Source: Paracoccaceae bacterium (GTDB lineage: Bacteria > Pseudomonadota > Alphaproteobacteria > Rhodobacterales > Rhodobacteraceae). Taken from it: DNA of 64,000 bases. Both the position numbers and the translations under genes were made by a program. Where the stretch lies: assembly GCA_947476475.1 (NCBI GenBank), contig CANJQT010000002.1, positions 1-64,000 on the forward strand. Direction: 5' to 3'. Below, one piece after another: positions 15,695 to 24,095 of the stretch. The number at the start of each line of letters is the position of its first letter. Position 1 is the first letter of the stretch. Below the pieces are notes generated by a model, which was not told where the DNA came from, searched no databases, and saw only the letters and a program-made list of their open reading frames with translations.

Positions 15695-17166
15695 CCCAGA
15701 ACCAATCCTTTCTGTTGCCCGAGGCCGCTAGGCCCGAGGCTTTCACCGACGCCGAAGCCGCCGTATCGCGGCTCGAGGCGCTTTATTCCCAAGCGGTGCA
15801 TTTCCTGTCGGACAAGTTCAACGCGACCTTGCTGGGGCAGCGCCCGTCGGCGCGGGTGCGGGCCTTTTACCCGGAAGTGCGGATCACCACGACCAGCCAC
15901 GCAAGTGCCGACAGCCGCATGAGCTTTGGCCATCTGGCGGTGCCCGGCACCTATATGACCACCATCACCCGGCCTGATCTATTCCGTCATTATCTTGTGC
16001 AGCAGCTTGATCTTCTGATGCGCAATCACGGGGTTCCGGTCACCATCGGCCCCAGTAAGACACCGATGCCGGTGCATTTCGCCGTGGCCTCCAACCCCGC
16101 GATCAACGTGCCGCAGGAAGGGGTTCTGGATTTCCCGATGCGCGATGTGTTCGACGTGCCGGATCTGAACACCACAAATGACGATATCGTCAATGGCACC
16201 GCCAAGCCTAACCCGGACGGGTCGGGCCACCTGGCACCGTTCACTGCGCAGCGGGTTGATTATTCGCTGGCGCGCATGTCGCATTATACAGCGACCGATC
16301 CGTCGCATTTTCAGAACCATGTTCTGTTCACCAACTATCAGTTCTACGTCGATGAATTCGAAGAATTCGCCCGTAAGGCGCTTGCCGATCCCTCGTCCGG
16401 CTACACAAGTTTTGTGGCGCCGGGAAATGCCGAGATCACCAGTTCCGACGGGATTATCCCCAATCTGACCAAGTTGCCGCAGATGCCGACCTATCACCTG
16501 AAACGGCGTGGCGGGCAGGGGATCACTCTTGTCAATATCGGGGTCGGCCCATCGAACGCCAAGACCGCTACAGACCACATCGCGGTGCTGCGCCCGCATG
16601 CCTGGCTGATGGTTGGTCATTGCGCGGGGCTGCGCAACAGCCAAAGCCTTGGCGATTTCGTTCTGGCCCATGCCTATGTGCGGGAAGATCATGTGCTGGA
16701 CGCTGATCTGCCGGTCTGGGTGCCAATTCCGGCGCTGGCCGAAGTGCAGGTTGCCCTGCAAGAGGCGGTGGCGGATGTGACCCAGTTGGAGGGCTATGAG
16801 CTGAAGCGCATCATGCGCACCGGCACCGTCGCCACCATCGACAACCGCAATTGGGAACTGCGCGACAAATCCGGCCCGGTGCAACGCCTGTCGCAGTCGC
16901 GCGCCATCGCGCTTGACATGGAAAGTGCAACGATCGCTGCCAATGGCTTTCGGTTCCGGGTTCCCTACGGGACGCTGTTGTGTGTGTCTGACAAGCCGTT
17001 GCATGGTGAACTGAAGTTGCCCGGCATGGCGACCGACTTCTACCGCACCCAGGTCAACCGCCATCTGCTGATTGGCGTGCGGGCGATGGAGCGTTTGCGC
17101 GACATGCCGCTGGAACGGATTCATAGCCGCAAACTGCGTAGCTTTGAGGAAACAGCCTTCCTTTGA
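15691..17166 (+). CDS. amn: AMP nucleosidase
   Basis: 491 residues, matching E. coli Amn length. It hydrolyses AMP to adenine and ribose 5-phosphate. The C-terminal half is a nucleoside phosphorylase fold: VNIGVGPSNAKTATDHIAVL, MVGHCAGLR, and ALDMESATIAANGFRFRVPYG with the conserved purine-site Met-Glu, then VSDKPLHGELKLPG. The N-terminal half is the AMP nucleosidase-specific regulatory domain. Its ATG overlaps the ade stop at 15691-15694. Together the pair drains AMP to hypoxanthine, a plausible nucleotide-pool control or salvage module. The enzyme is cytosolic. Confidence 0.94.
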   Translation: MTQNQSFLLPEAARPEAFTDAEAAVSRLEALYSQAVHFLSDKFNATLLGQRPSARVRAFYPEVRITTTSHASADSRMSFGHLAVPGTYMTTITRPDLFRHYLVQQLDLLMRNHGVPVTIGPSKTPMPVHFAVASNPAINVPQEGVLDFPMRDVFDVPDLNTTNDDIVNGTAKPNPDGSGHLAPFTAQRVDYSLARMSHYTATDPSHFQNHVLFTNYQFYVDEFEEFARKALADPSSGYTSFVAPGNAEITSSDGIIPNLTKLPQMPTYHLKRRGGQGITLVNIGVGPSNAKTATDHIAVLRPHAWLMVGHCAGLRNSQSLGDFVLAHAYVREDHVLDADLPVWVPIPALAEVQVALQEAVADVTQLEGYELKRIMRTGTVATIDNRNWELRDKSGPVQRLSQSRAIALDMESATIAANGFRFRVPYGTLLCVSDKPLHGELKLPGMATDFYRTQVNRHLLIGVRAMERLRDMPLERIHSRKLRSFEETAFL

Positions 17167-17206
17167 CGCGGCGGAAAAGCATGCAAATCAGCGAAAACTG
17201 CTTGCC

Positions 17207-17217
17207 TTGCGTCGCAA
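17207..17217. other. TTGCG-T-CGCAA palindrome upstream of the HU gene
   Basis: An 11-bp perfect inverted repeat in the 128-bp leader region of the HU gene, about 80 bp before its start. A TAATGT hexamer follows at 17220-17225, but I could not place a well-spaced -35. It could be an operator overlapping the HU promoter. Confidence 0.3.
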
Positions 17218-17294
17218 AGTAATGTGATTCACCCCTACAGGCTGTGAAAGCCACAGAATGACCCCCCAAAAGGCGGGGCTGAGAGGAGACAGAC

Positions 17295-17582
17295 ATGTCC
17301 AAACCGATGACGAAGACCCAGCTTGTGGCGGCGATTGCCGAGGAAATGGGCTCCGACAAAAAATCCGCTTCCGGCGCGCTGGATGCGATCGCGGCGGTTG
17401 TCGCGCGTGAAGTTGCCAATGGCGGCTCTGTGGCACTGCCGGGCATCGGCAAGGTCGTCTGCCGCGCCCGTCCGGAGCGTCAGGTGCGCAACCCGGCCAC
17501 CGGCGAAACCATGACCAAGCCGGCAGACAAGGTCGTCAAGATCTCGATCGCCAAGGCGCTGAAGGACAGTGTGAACGGCTGA
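17295..17582 (+). CDS. HU-family DNA-binding protein
   Basis: 95 residues with the HU/IHF fold: N-terminal helices (MTKTQLVAAIAEEMGSDKKSA), a GSVALPGIGKVVCRARPERQVRNPATG segment (residues 48-74) forming the beta arms with an RNPATG tip, and a basic C-terminal helix. HU-type proteins bend DNA and organise the nucleoid. The arm tip matches HU rather than IHF, but it is slightly divergent from canonical HupB, so I leave the symbol open. A GAGAGGAG ribosome site precedes the ATG. It is monocistronic and convergent with the ynjD-like gene, with only 18 bp between them. Confidence 0.88.
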   Translation: MSKPMTKTQLVAAIAEEMGSDKKSASGALDAIAAVVAREVANGGSVALPGIGKVVCRARPERQVRNPATGETMTKPADKVVKISIAKALKDSVNG

Positions 17583-17600
17583 TCTGATCCAAGTCGTTTC

Positions 17601-18284
17601 TTAGTGTGCGGGGCTGCCTTCGGGTGGCCCTTCGTTTTTGGGCACAGTCAGGCTGATCATCGGCCCCGCAGCTGCTTCAGCGTCTTCAGGATCATGGGTG
17701 ACCATCAGCACCGGAATTGATCGGGCGCGGGCGTGGCTGAACACAAACCGGCGCATCTCGGCCCGTAGGGCGGGATCAAGCTTCGAAAAGGGCTCGTCCA
17801 GAAGCAAGGCCTGCGGATCTGCCAGAAGGGCCCGCATCAGGGCCGCCCGGGCCTTTTGTCCGCCGGACAAATTGGCGGGATCGCGATCATAAAAGCCGGG
17901 CAGGTCCGCCTGTCGAAGCGCCGCTTCGACAGCGACCCGGCGGGCGGCATGGCCGCGCAGGCTGCGGTTAAGGCCAAAGGCCAGATTATCGCCGACCGAC
18001 AGGTGAGGAAACAGAACGGCGTCCTGAAACAGGATGCCGATCCGGCGGTGATCGGCCCGCAGGCCCGTCACATCGCGGCCCATCAGCGTTACGCGGCCGC
18101 TGGCCTGCCAGCCCTGGCCAAGGTGGCCGCCGATAAAGGCGAGCAGCGTCGATTTTCCTATGCCCGAAGGGCCAAGAAGGGTGGTCACTTCGCCTGGGCC
18201 AATGGCCAGGGTGACCGGGTCGAACAAAGGTGTTCCGGTTGGCAGGCGACGGATACTGACATCAGACAATTCCAGGCCGTTCAT
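17601..18284 (-). CDS. ynjD: YnjD-like ABC transporter ATP-binding protein
   Basis: 227 residues. Walker A GPSGIGKST (38-46), signature LSGGQKAR, Walker B ALLLDEPF and the switch His in VTHDPED are all present, so it should be an active ATPase. RIGILFQDAVLFPHLSVGDNL is the Q-loop region typical of Fe/thiamine/polyamine-type importers. The start at 18284 overlaps the permease stop by ATGA. It is the last gene of an operon ordered as E. coli ynjF, ynjB, ynjC, ynjD homologues, which supports the naming. The imported substrate of YnjBCD is not established. Confidence 0.8.
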   Translation of the reverse strand: MNGLELSDVSIRRLPTGTPLFDPVTLAIGPGEVTTLLGPSGIGKSTLLAFIGGHLGQGWQASGRVTLMGRDVTGLRADHRRIGILFQDAVLFPHLSVGDNLAFGLNRSLRGHAARRVAVEAALRQADLPGFYDRDPANLSGGQKARAALMRALLADPQALLLDEPFSKLDPALRAEMRRFVFSHARARSIPVLMVTHDPEDAEAAAGPMISLTVPKNEGPPEGSPAH

Positions 18285-20005
18285 TGTACGCCTCCGCTCA
18301 TGCCCAAGCGGTTGCGGAACACCAGCGCGGGCAGGCACAATGCTGTCGCATAGGCCAGAAGCGGCAAAAGAGCCTGCAAGACCCCATAAGTTCCGGCGAT
18401 CCGTCGATCTGCACCCGAGGCAAGTGTTACCGCCTCGGAGGTAAGGGTGGTGATACGGCCCGCGCCGATAAACAGGGTCGGCACATATTGCGCGACTGAC
18501 ACAGCAAAGCCGATGGCGGCAGCGGTCAGGATCGGACCCAGAAGGCAGGGCAGCTTGACTGCCAGCAGCACCCGGTTTGGGGGTGCCCCCAATGCTGCGG
18601 CAGTGCAGGCCAGACGCGGATCAAGGGCGCGCCAGGGATCCGACAGGGCAATCATCACATAGGGAAACGTAAACAGCCCATGCGCCCAGATGACCGGCCA
18701 AAGACCAGCCGTCAGCCCGGTACGCAACAGGGCGACATTCAGCCCGTAAAGAAAGGCCACCTGCGGGATCAGCAGCGGCAGATAGATCAGCGCCTCGGCC
18801 CAGCGGGCGCGGGTGAAGTGCCCGCGATCCTCGGCTTCGAGCCAAATGATGGCGAGGGTCACGGACAGAAGCGTTGTGACAAGACCGATCAGCAGAGTCG
18901 TCCCCAAGGCTTCGGGCCAGCCCGTGCCATGCGTCATCCATAGCCGCAACGACCAGCTTTCGGGCAGAAGGGCCGGAAAAGTCCACCGCCAGGCGACCGA
19001 CCAAACGCCAAGGCCGATCAGGGCTAGAAGGGCGCACAAGGTCAACAGCACCGCAATCACTGTGGCAACGGCACCGGTGATATGACCCTGCGGGCCGCGA
19101 TGGCCCCTGCGCAGTAAAAACAACCCCATCCGGGCAACCCCCCGTTCGGCAATGATGCAAAGGCCAATTGCCGCAACCGCGATCACGGCCAAGGTCAGGG
19201 CCGCTGCCGATCCGGGAAGCAGAAGGCGCGTGTCCGCCGCAAAGAGCCAGCGGCTTGTGGCGACAGCAAGGGTGGGCGGGTTCGACGGGCCAAGGATCAT
19301 CGCCATGTCGACGACCGACAGGGCAAAGGCCAACACTACATATACCGGCAGGCGGATCAGACGGTAAAGCTGCGGCCCGATCAGCCAAAACCAGACCTGC
19401 CCGCGCCCATAGCCCATCGACTGCCCTTGCGCGAGGAGTTGGGCCGTGGGGATCTGAGGCAGCGCCACAAGGATGACCAGCAGGAAGAAGGGCAGTTCCT
19501 TGAGTGTTAGTCCGAGGATCAGGGCCAGAGCCCAAGGGTCATTGATTGTCGCCAGATCGGGTGGTGCGGTCCAGCCCGTGACCGAGTAGCTGAGGGCCCG
19601 GGCGATCCAGCCCGACGGGCCAACAAGAAAGGCCAGCCCCAGCGCCAGCGTGGCGTGGGGGGCGGCAAGGATTGGCGTCATCAGCCGGCGCGCCCAAACC
19701 AAGGAAGTGCGGTGGTGCAGGCTGGCCACGGCGGCGAAGGCCAGAGTCAGGGCCAGAAAGGTGGCGGCAAGACCGCTCCAGACGGTCAGGACAAGACTGC
19801 GGCCAAAGCCCGGCAGGGCCGCCAGATCGTGAAAGGCGGCCAGGGTTGGGCCATATGCGCCAATGGCGGGCAGGTGGCCAAAGGCAGCAGCCGCCGTTTC
19901 CCAAAGGCCGGCGAGGATCGGCAAGACAAGGCCCGTCAGAACCAGCGCCAGCACCAAGAGGCGCAGCAAGCGGCCATTGCCGTCTGTCGCCGCCTTGGAC
20001 CTCAC
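18281..20005 (-). CDS. ynjC: YnjC-like ABC transporter permease
   Basis: 574 residues with about twelve transmembrane helices in two halves, a fused double permease like FbpB/ThiP/YnjC. Coupling-loop sequences near SMGYGRGQVWFWLIGPQLYR and in the second half (TAAALGAPPNRVLLAVKLP) are the EAA-type contacts for the ATPase. A GTG start at 20005 gives a GTGA overlap with the binding-protein stop and is preferred to an ATG-like start at 20026, although both are possible. Translational overlap on both sides ties it to the flanking ynjB and ynjD homologues. Confidence 0.8.
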   Translation of the reverse strand: MRSKAATDGNGRLLRLLVLALVLTGLVLPILAGLWETAAAAFGHLPAIGAYGPTLAAFHDLAALPGFGRSLVLTVWSGLAATFLALTLAFAAVASLHHRTSLVWARRLMTPILAAPHATLALGLAFLVGPSGWIARALSYSVTGWTAPPDLATINDPWALALILGLTLKELPFFLLVILVALPQIPTAQLLAQGQSMGYGRGQVWFWLIGPQLYRLIRLPVYVVLAFALSVVDMAMILGPSNPPTLAVATSRWLFAADTRLLLPGSAAALTLAVIAVAAIGLCIIAERGVARMGLFLLRRGHRGPQGHITGAVATVIAVLLTLCALLALIGLGVWSVAWRWTFPALLPESWSLRLWMTHGTGWPEALGTTLLIGLVTTLLSVTLAIIWLEAEDRGHFTRARWAEALIYLPLLIPQVAFLYGLNVALLRTGLTAGLWPVIWAHGLFTFPYVMIALSDPWRALDPRLACTAAALGAPPNRVLLAVKLPCLLGPILTAAAIGFAVSVAQYVPTLFIGAGRITTLTSEAVTLASGADRRIAGTYGVLQALLPLLAYATALCLPALVFRNRLGMSGGVQ

Positions 20006-21189
20006 TTCGAGTACCGCCGGGCCCAATCATCGGCCAGGCGGGTCATCCAGGCGGGGTGCGGTTCGACCAGCGTCGGACCAAGGCTTTCGGTGGTGGGCAG
20101 GGCATCGGATGTTGGAAGGGCGGCAAAGACGGCCTTTTCTGCATCCGACAGCTTTGCCAGATCCAGAACCGAATAGCTGCCCAGAACGGTGATGTCCTGC
20201 GCCCTTGCTTGGGTCGCGGGGTGCAGAAGGAAATTTGCCAGCACCATCGCCCCCTCCTTGTTCGCCGCATTGAAGGGAATGGCGACAAAACTGACATTGC
20301 CGATCGAGCCACCTTCGAACCCGTAACTGCGCACGGTTTCGGGCAGAAGGCCTTTTTCCACCGCAGCGGCCGCCGCAGCCGGGTCGAAGGCCATGGTAAA
20401 ATCCACTTCGCCATCATTCAGCATCTGCTGCTGCACGCTTTCATTTTCCGGAAAGCTTTCGCCATTCCGCCAAAGCGTCGGGCGCAACCCGTCATACCAT
20501 GCCCAAAGCGGCGCGGTGGCGGCGGAGTAGGTTTCGTCAGTCGGTTCGGACTGTAGCGCGGAAGCGTCGGGCGCAAGTTCGATCAGTGCCTGTTTCAGGA
20601 ACGTGGAGCCGATGAAATTGGCCGGGTTCGGGTGGGTAAACCGCCCCGGATTTGCCTGCGACCAATCGAGTAGGGCGGCCATCAAACGGGGCGGTTCGGC
20701 CAGTCTGGCGCTGTCATAGGTCATCACGAACTTTGCCAGACGCCAGGGGGATTCGTAACCGTCGGTCGGGATGGTGAAATCAACGCTTGTGGCGGACCCT
20801 GCCGACAGGTCCAGATATTTCGCGTTGGGCAGATCTGCGACGAATGGCCCAAACAGCAGCCCGTCTGTCTTCATCGACAGGAAATTGGCGCCGTTGATCC
20901 AGATGAGGTCGACTGAGCCACCCTCGGTCTGGCCTGCCGCCTTTTCGGATACGACGCGAGTAATAGCCTCTGCGGTATCTGACAGTTTCACCTGTTCGAC
21001 ATGCACGCCATATTGCGCCGACAGTTCCTTGTCGGCCCAGGCGATGAAGCTGTTGGTGCGTTCATCCCCACCCCAGGCGTTGAAATACACAGTCTGGCCC
21101 TTGGCCGCCGCCAAGACTTCTTCCCAGCTTGCAGCAAAGGCGGGGGCGGCGGCGCTGGCCAAAAGTGACAGGATCAGGGGAAGTTTCAT
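20002..21189 (-). CDS. ynjB: YnjB-like ABC transporter substrate-binding protein
   Basis: 395 residues with a Sec signal peptide (MKLPLILSLLASAAAPAFAA, 1-20) and a class II periplasmic-binding fold. The mature start SWEEVLAAAKGQTVYFNAWGG resembles the uncharacterised YnjB/COG4134 group, which is distantly related to iron, thiamine and polyamine binders. No metal-binding tyrosine pair typical of ferric-binding proteins is obvious. It overlaps the upstream YnjF-like gene by ATGA (21186-21189) and the permease by GTGA. The ligand is unknown; the operon's lipid-synthesis and flavoprotein members do not match any standard importer. Confidence 0.8.
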   Translation of the reverse strand: MKLPLILSLLASAAAPAFAASWEEVLAAAKGQTVYFNAWGGDERTNSFIAWADKELSAQYGVHVEQVKLSDTAEAITRVVSEKAAGQTEGGSVDLIWINGANFLSMKTDGLLFGPFVADLPNAKYLDLSAGSATSVDFTIPTDGYESPWRLAKFVMTYDSARLAEPPRLMAALLDWSQANPGRFTHPNPANFIGSTFLKQALIELAPDASALQSEPTDETYSAATAPLWAWYDGLRPTLWRNGESFPENESVQQQMLNDGEVDFTMAFDPAAAAAAVEKGLLPETVRSYGFEGGSIGNVSFVAIPFNAANKEGAMVLANFLLHPATQARAQDITVLGSYSVLDLAKLSDAEKAVFAALPTSDALPTTESLGPTLVEPHPAWMTRLADDWARRYSK

Positions 21190-21818
21190 TCGCGCCTCTC
21201 TGCAGAGTTGGATTTGGCAAAGGCTGTCCAGCCCATATGCCAGCGCAGGGCGGTGGTGACAAAGCACATCAGCGCGAAGACCCATGCGAGCGTGGAAAAC
21301 CAAGCGGGATAAAGAAACATGAGGATGAAACAGGCGATCGTCTCGGTGCCCTCGGTCAACCCGCCAAGGTAATATATGCTTTTGGCCGGATAGTCGGTCG
21401 CCGTCATGCCCCGGCGGGCGGCGATGCTTGCGAAGGCCAGAAAGCTTGATCCCGTGCCGACGAAACTGGTTATCAGCACGGCGGCAGCAAAGGCATTGGC
21501 TGCGGGGTCAGCAAGCGCAAAGCCCAGAGGGATCAGCGCATAGGTCAGAAAATCGGCAGCAATATCAATGAAGGCCCCGCGGTCGGTAGGCGTGGTCGCG
21601 CGGGCCAGCGCCCCATCCAGCCCATCCAAAAGCCGGTTGAACAAAAACAACACCAGCCCCACGGCAAACCAGCCCATGGCGAGCGCCCCAACAGACAGGA
21701 CCGCAAACCCAAAACCGGCCAGCGTCAGCTGATCTGCCGTCAGTCCTGTGGCGGCCAAAAACCGTGCAGGCACGGCCAGAATTGTTTTTTGCACGGGTAG
21801 AAGATGGCGGTCGATCAT
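21186..21818 (-). CDS. ynjF: CDP-alcohol phosphatidyltransferase-family protein, YnjF-like
   Basis: 210-residue membrane enzyme with about six helices. The family motif reads DGLDGALAR followed by RGAFIDIAADF, giving the four aspartates that bind the two metal ions. Such enzymes exchange CMP of a CDP-alcohol (usually CDP-diacylglycerol) for another alcohol, making phospholipid-type products. E. coli YnjF belongs to the same family and also lies beside ynjBCD. Its product is unknown. It starts 3 bp after the stop of the upstream TVP38-flavoprotein gene and overlaps ynjB by ATGA, so co-expression is nearly certain. Confidence 0.82.
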   Translation of the reverse strand: MIDRHLLPVQKTILAVPARFLAATGLTADQLTLAGFGFAVLSVGALAMGWFAVGLVLFLFNRLLDGLDGALARATTPTDRGAFIDIAADFLTYALIPLGFALADPAANAFAAAVLITSFVGTGSSFLAFASIAARRGMTATDYPAKSIYYLGGLTEGTETIACFILMFLYPAWFSTLAWVFALMCFVTTALRWHMGWTAFAKSNSAERRE

Positions 21819-21821
21819 GTC

Positions 21822-23972
21822 TTAGCCCCTCCGCCAGACATGAAACTGCTCGAGCAAGCGCAGCGCGCGCGCATTGACATGCGCCTTGCGCCATTCACCT
21901 GCGGCAAATTTATTCGCCTCTGAGAGGGTCGGATAGCTGTGGATCGTGCTCAGGATCTTGCCCAACCCCAGCCCGTGTTTCATCGCCAGAACGAATTCGG
22001 CCAAAAGATCGCCCGCGTGTTCTCCAACGATTGTCACCCCCAGAATCCGGTCCTTGCCCGGCTGGGTAAGAACCTTGACGAAGCCGTGGGCGGTGCCGTC
22101 AGCGATGGCACGGTCAAGATCGTCGATGCCGTATCGGGTGACCTCATAGGCGATGCCCTTGGCCTTTGCTTCGGCTTCGCTAAGGCCAACGCGTGCCACT
22201 TCCGGGTCAAGAAAGGTGGTCCAGGGAATGACGCGGTAATCGGCCTTGAAGCGGCGGAAGGTGCCGAACAGCGCGTTGACGGCGGCGAACCAGGCCTGAT
22301 GGGCGGCGGTATGGGTGAACTGGTAGGGGCCAGCCACATCGCCTGCGGCATAGATATTGGGGTAAAGCGTTTCCAGATACTCGTTGGTTTGCACCACACG
22401 GTCAACGGGAATGCCCAACTCTTCCAGCCCGTAGCCTTTCAGACGGGCGGCGCGTCCCACGGCCACAATCAGGTCGTCGAAAGGAATCCTGTAGCGTGTA
22501 GCGCCAGCTTCCACTTCGATCCATTTTTCACCGTCGGTCTGACCCACGGCTGTCGCGCGGTGGCCGGTCAGGACCGCGACGCCGTCGCCCTCAAGCGCAG
22601 AGCGAGCCACAGCAGAAACCTCCTCATCCTCGCGCAGCAGAAGGCGCGGGGCCATTTCCACCAAAGTCACTTCGGATCCAAGCCGCGCAAAGCTTTGTGC
22701 CAGTTCTGACCCGATCGGCCCGCCGCCCAGCAGGACCAGCCGCTTGGGGGTGGCATCACGCTGGGCGAAGTCTTCCCACATCGTGTCTGTGGTCAGGTAG
22801 GGCACATTCGCCAGCCCTGGTAGCGGCGGCACGAAGGGTGCAGCACCCGTGGCGATGATGATGGCGCGGCTGGTCAGCCGTTCCGTGCCTCCGCCGGGTA
22901 GGGTGATTTCCACCGTCCAGGGATCGACAATGCGCGCCTGGCCCTGACGGACATCGACGCCGAGCGCTGTGTAACGTTCGATGGAATCGTGTGGCGCGAT
23001 CGCGGCGATCACTTGATGGATGCGGGCAAAGATGGTGCGGAAGGAAAATGCAGGTTCGCCGGCCGTCAGGCCATATTGGTCAGCATGGCGGATCTGGCGC
23101 GCCAGTTTGGCCGACCGGATCAGCGCCTTTGAAGGCACGCAGCCAAAATTCAGGCAGTCACCGCCCATCTTGTGGCCTTCGATCAACGTGACCTTGGCCT
23201 TCACTGCCGCGGCGATATAGGCCGACACAAGACCCGCTGCGCCAGCGCCAATGACAATCAGATTACGGTCATAGCGGGCGGGCCGCGCCCAGCGGCGATA
23301 GACCTTGCGGCGCTGCATGGCGTCGATCTGAGCCCGTGCCAGCCAGGGAAAAGCGGCCAGCGCCAAAAAGGACAGGATAAGCACCGGCGACAACACGTCG
23401 CGCGGGCTGGCCAGACCAGCCAATTGGGTGCCCGCATTCACGTAGACCACCGTGCCCGCCAGCATTCCTGCCTGACTGACCAAGTAGAAGGTTCGCACCG
23501 GGATTTTTGTCAGACCCATCAGAAGGTTGACCAGGAAGAACGGAATTGCCGGGATCAGCCGCAGTGTGAAAAGATAGAAGGGACCGTCACGTTCCATCCC
23601 CTGATTGACCGCTTTCAACCGCTCTCCGAAGCGGGCCTGAAGACTGTCGCGCAGCAACCAGCGCGCCGCCAGAAAGGCAAGTGTCGCGCCCAATGCAGAA
23701 GCAAAAGACACCAGCACCAGCCCTTGCCAGAACCCGAACAGCGCCCCGGCGGCCAGCGTCATCCAGACGGCAATAGGCAACGAGGTGGAAGTGACAAGGA
23801 CATAGACCAGAAAGAAGCCTGCCCAAAGCAGCAGCGGATGCGCGGTGCGATAGGCGGTCAGGTTGGCTACCTGGTCCTGGATGTCGACGAGCGACACAGG
23901 GTGGCGCGACGACCAGACCAGCACGAATGCGGCGAGCGCAAGCAGGATCGGCAGAAGGATGGTCTTGCGCAT
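21822..23972 (-). CDS. TVP38/TMEM64-pyridine nucleotide disulfide oxidoreductase fusion
   Basis: 716 residues with two modules. Residues 1-215 form a DedA-superfamily TVP38/TMEM64 membrane domain (LPIAVWMTLAAGALFG, RLIPAIPFFLVNLLMGL). Residues 236-716 are a class I flavoprotein disulfide reductase: FAD loop GAGAAG (242-247), redox pair CLNFGC (Cys273/Cys278), a GGGPIGSELAQ nucleotide loop, a second FAD block NIYAAGDVAG, and C-terminal HSYPTLSE with the catalytic His-Glu. Core residues for a mercuric reductase/lipoamide dehydrogenase-like dithiol reaction are intact. It probably faces the cytoplasm at the inner membrane. It heads the ynjFBCD-like operon. Substrate unknown. Confidence 0.85.
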   Translation of the reverse strand: MRKTILLPILLALAAFVLVWSSRHPVSLVDIQDQVANLTAYRTAHPLLLWAGFFLVYVLVTSTSLPIAVWMTLAAGALFGFWQGLVLVSFASALGATLAFLAARWLLRDSLQARFGERLKAVNQGMERDGPFYLFTLRLIPAIPFFLVNLLMGLTKIPVRTFYLVSQAGMLAGTVVYVNAGTQLAGLASPRDVLSPVLILSFLALAAFPWLARAQIDAMQRRKVYRRWARPARYDRNLIVIGAGAAGLVSAYIAAAVKAKVTLIEGHKMGGDCLNFGCVPSKALIRSAKLARQIRHADQYGLTAGEPAFSFRTIFARIHQVIAAIAPHDSIERYTALGVDVRQGQARIVDPWTVEITLPGGGTERLTSRAIIIATGAAPFVPPLPGLANVPYLTTDTMWEDFAQRDATPKRLVLLGGGPIGSELAQSFARLGSEVTLVEMAPRLLLREDEEVSAVARSALEGDGVAVLTGHRATAVGQTDGEKWIEVEAGATRYRIPFDDLIVAVGRAARLKGYGLEELGIPVDRVVQTNEYLETLYPNIYAAGDVAGPYQFTHTAAHQAWFAAVNALFGTFRRFKADYRVIPWTTFLDPEVARVGLSEAEAKAKGIAYEVTRYGIDDLDRAIADGTAHGFVKVLTQPGKDRILGVTIVGEHAGDLLAEFVLAMKHGLGLGKILSTIHSYPTLSEANKFAAGEWRKAHVNARALRLLEQFHVWRRG

Positions 23973-24051
23973 GGGGTCAGGTCCTGCCGTGGTTCAGGGC
24001 TTTGGGTCGTTTGCGCTTCTTATGATCATTGGAGGACCCATTCGCCAAGCC

Positions 24052-24090
24052 TGTTGCAGCAAGGTGTCCAAGACGTGATCATTTGCAACA
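24052..24090. other. TGTTGCA-N25-TGCAACA inverted repeat upstream of the TVP38-fusion operon
   Basis: Perfect 7-bp arms at 24052-24058 and 24084-24090 in the 123-bp gap. On the minus strand it follows the coiled-coil flagellar gene and precedes the TVP38-fusion operon. A TGATCATT octamer is also repeated (24023-24030, 24076-24083). It may be a hairpin ending the flagellar transcript or an operator for the next operon. Confidence 0.3.
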
Positions 24091-24095
24091 AACCT

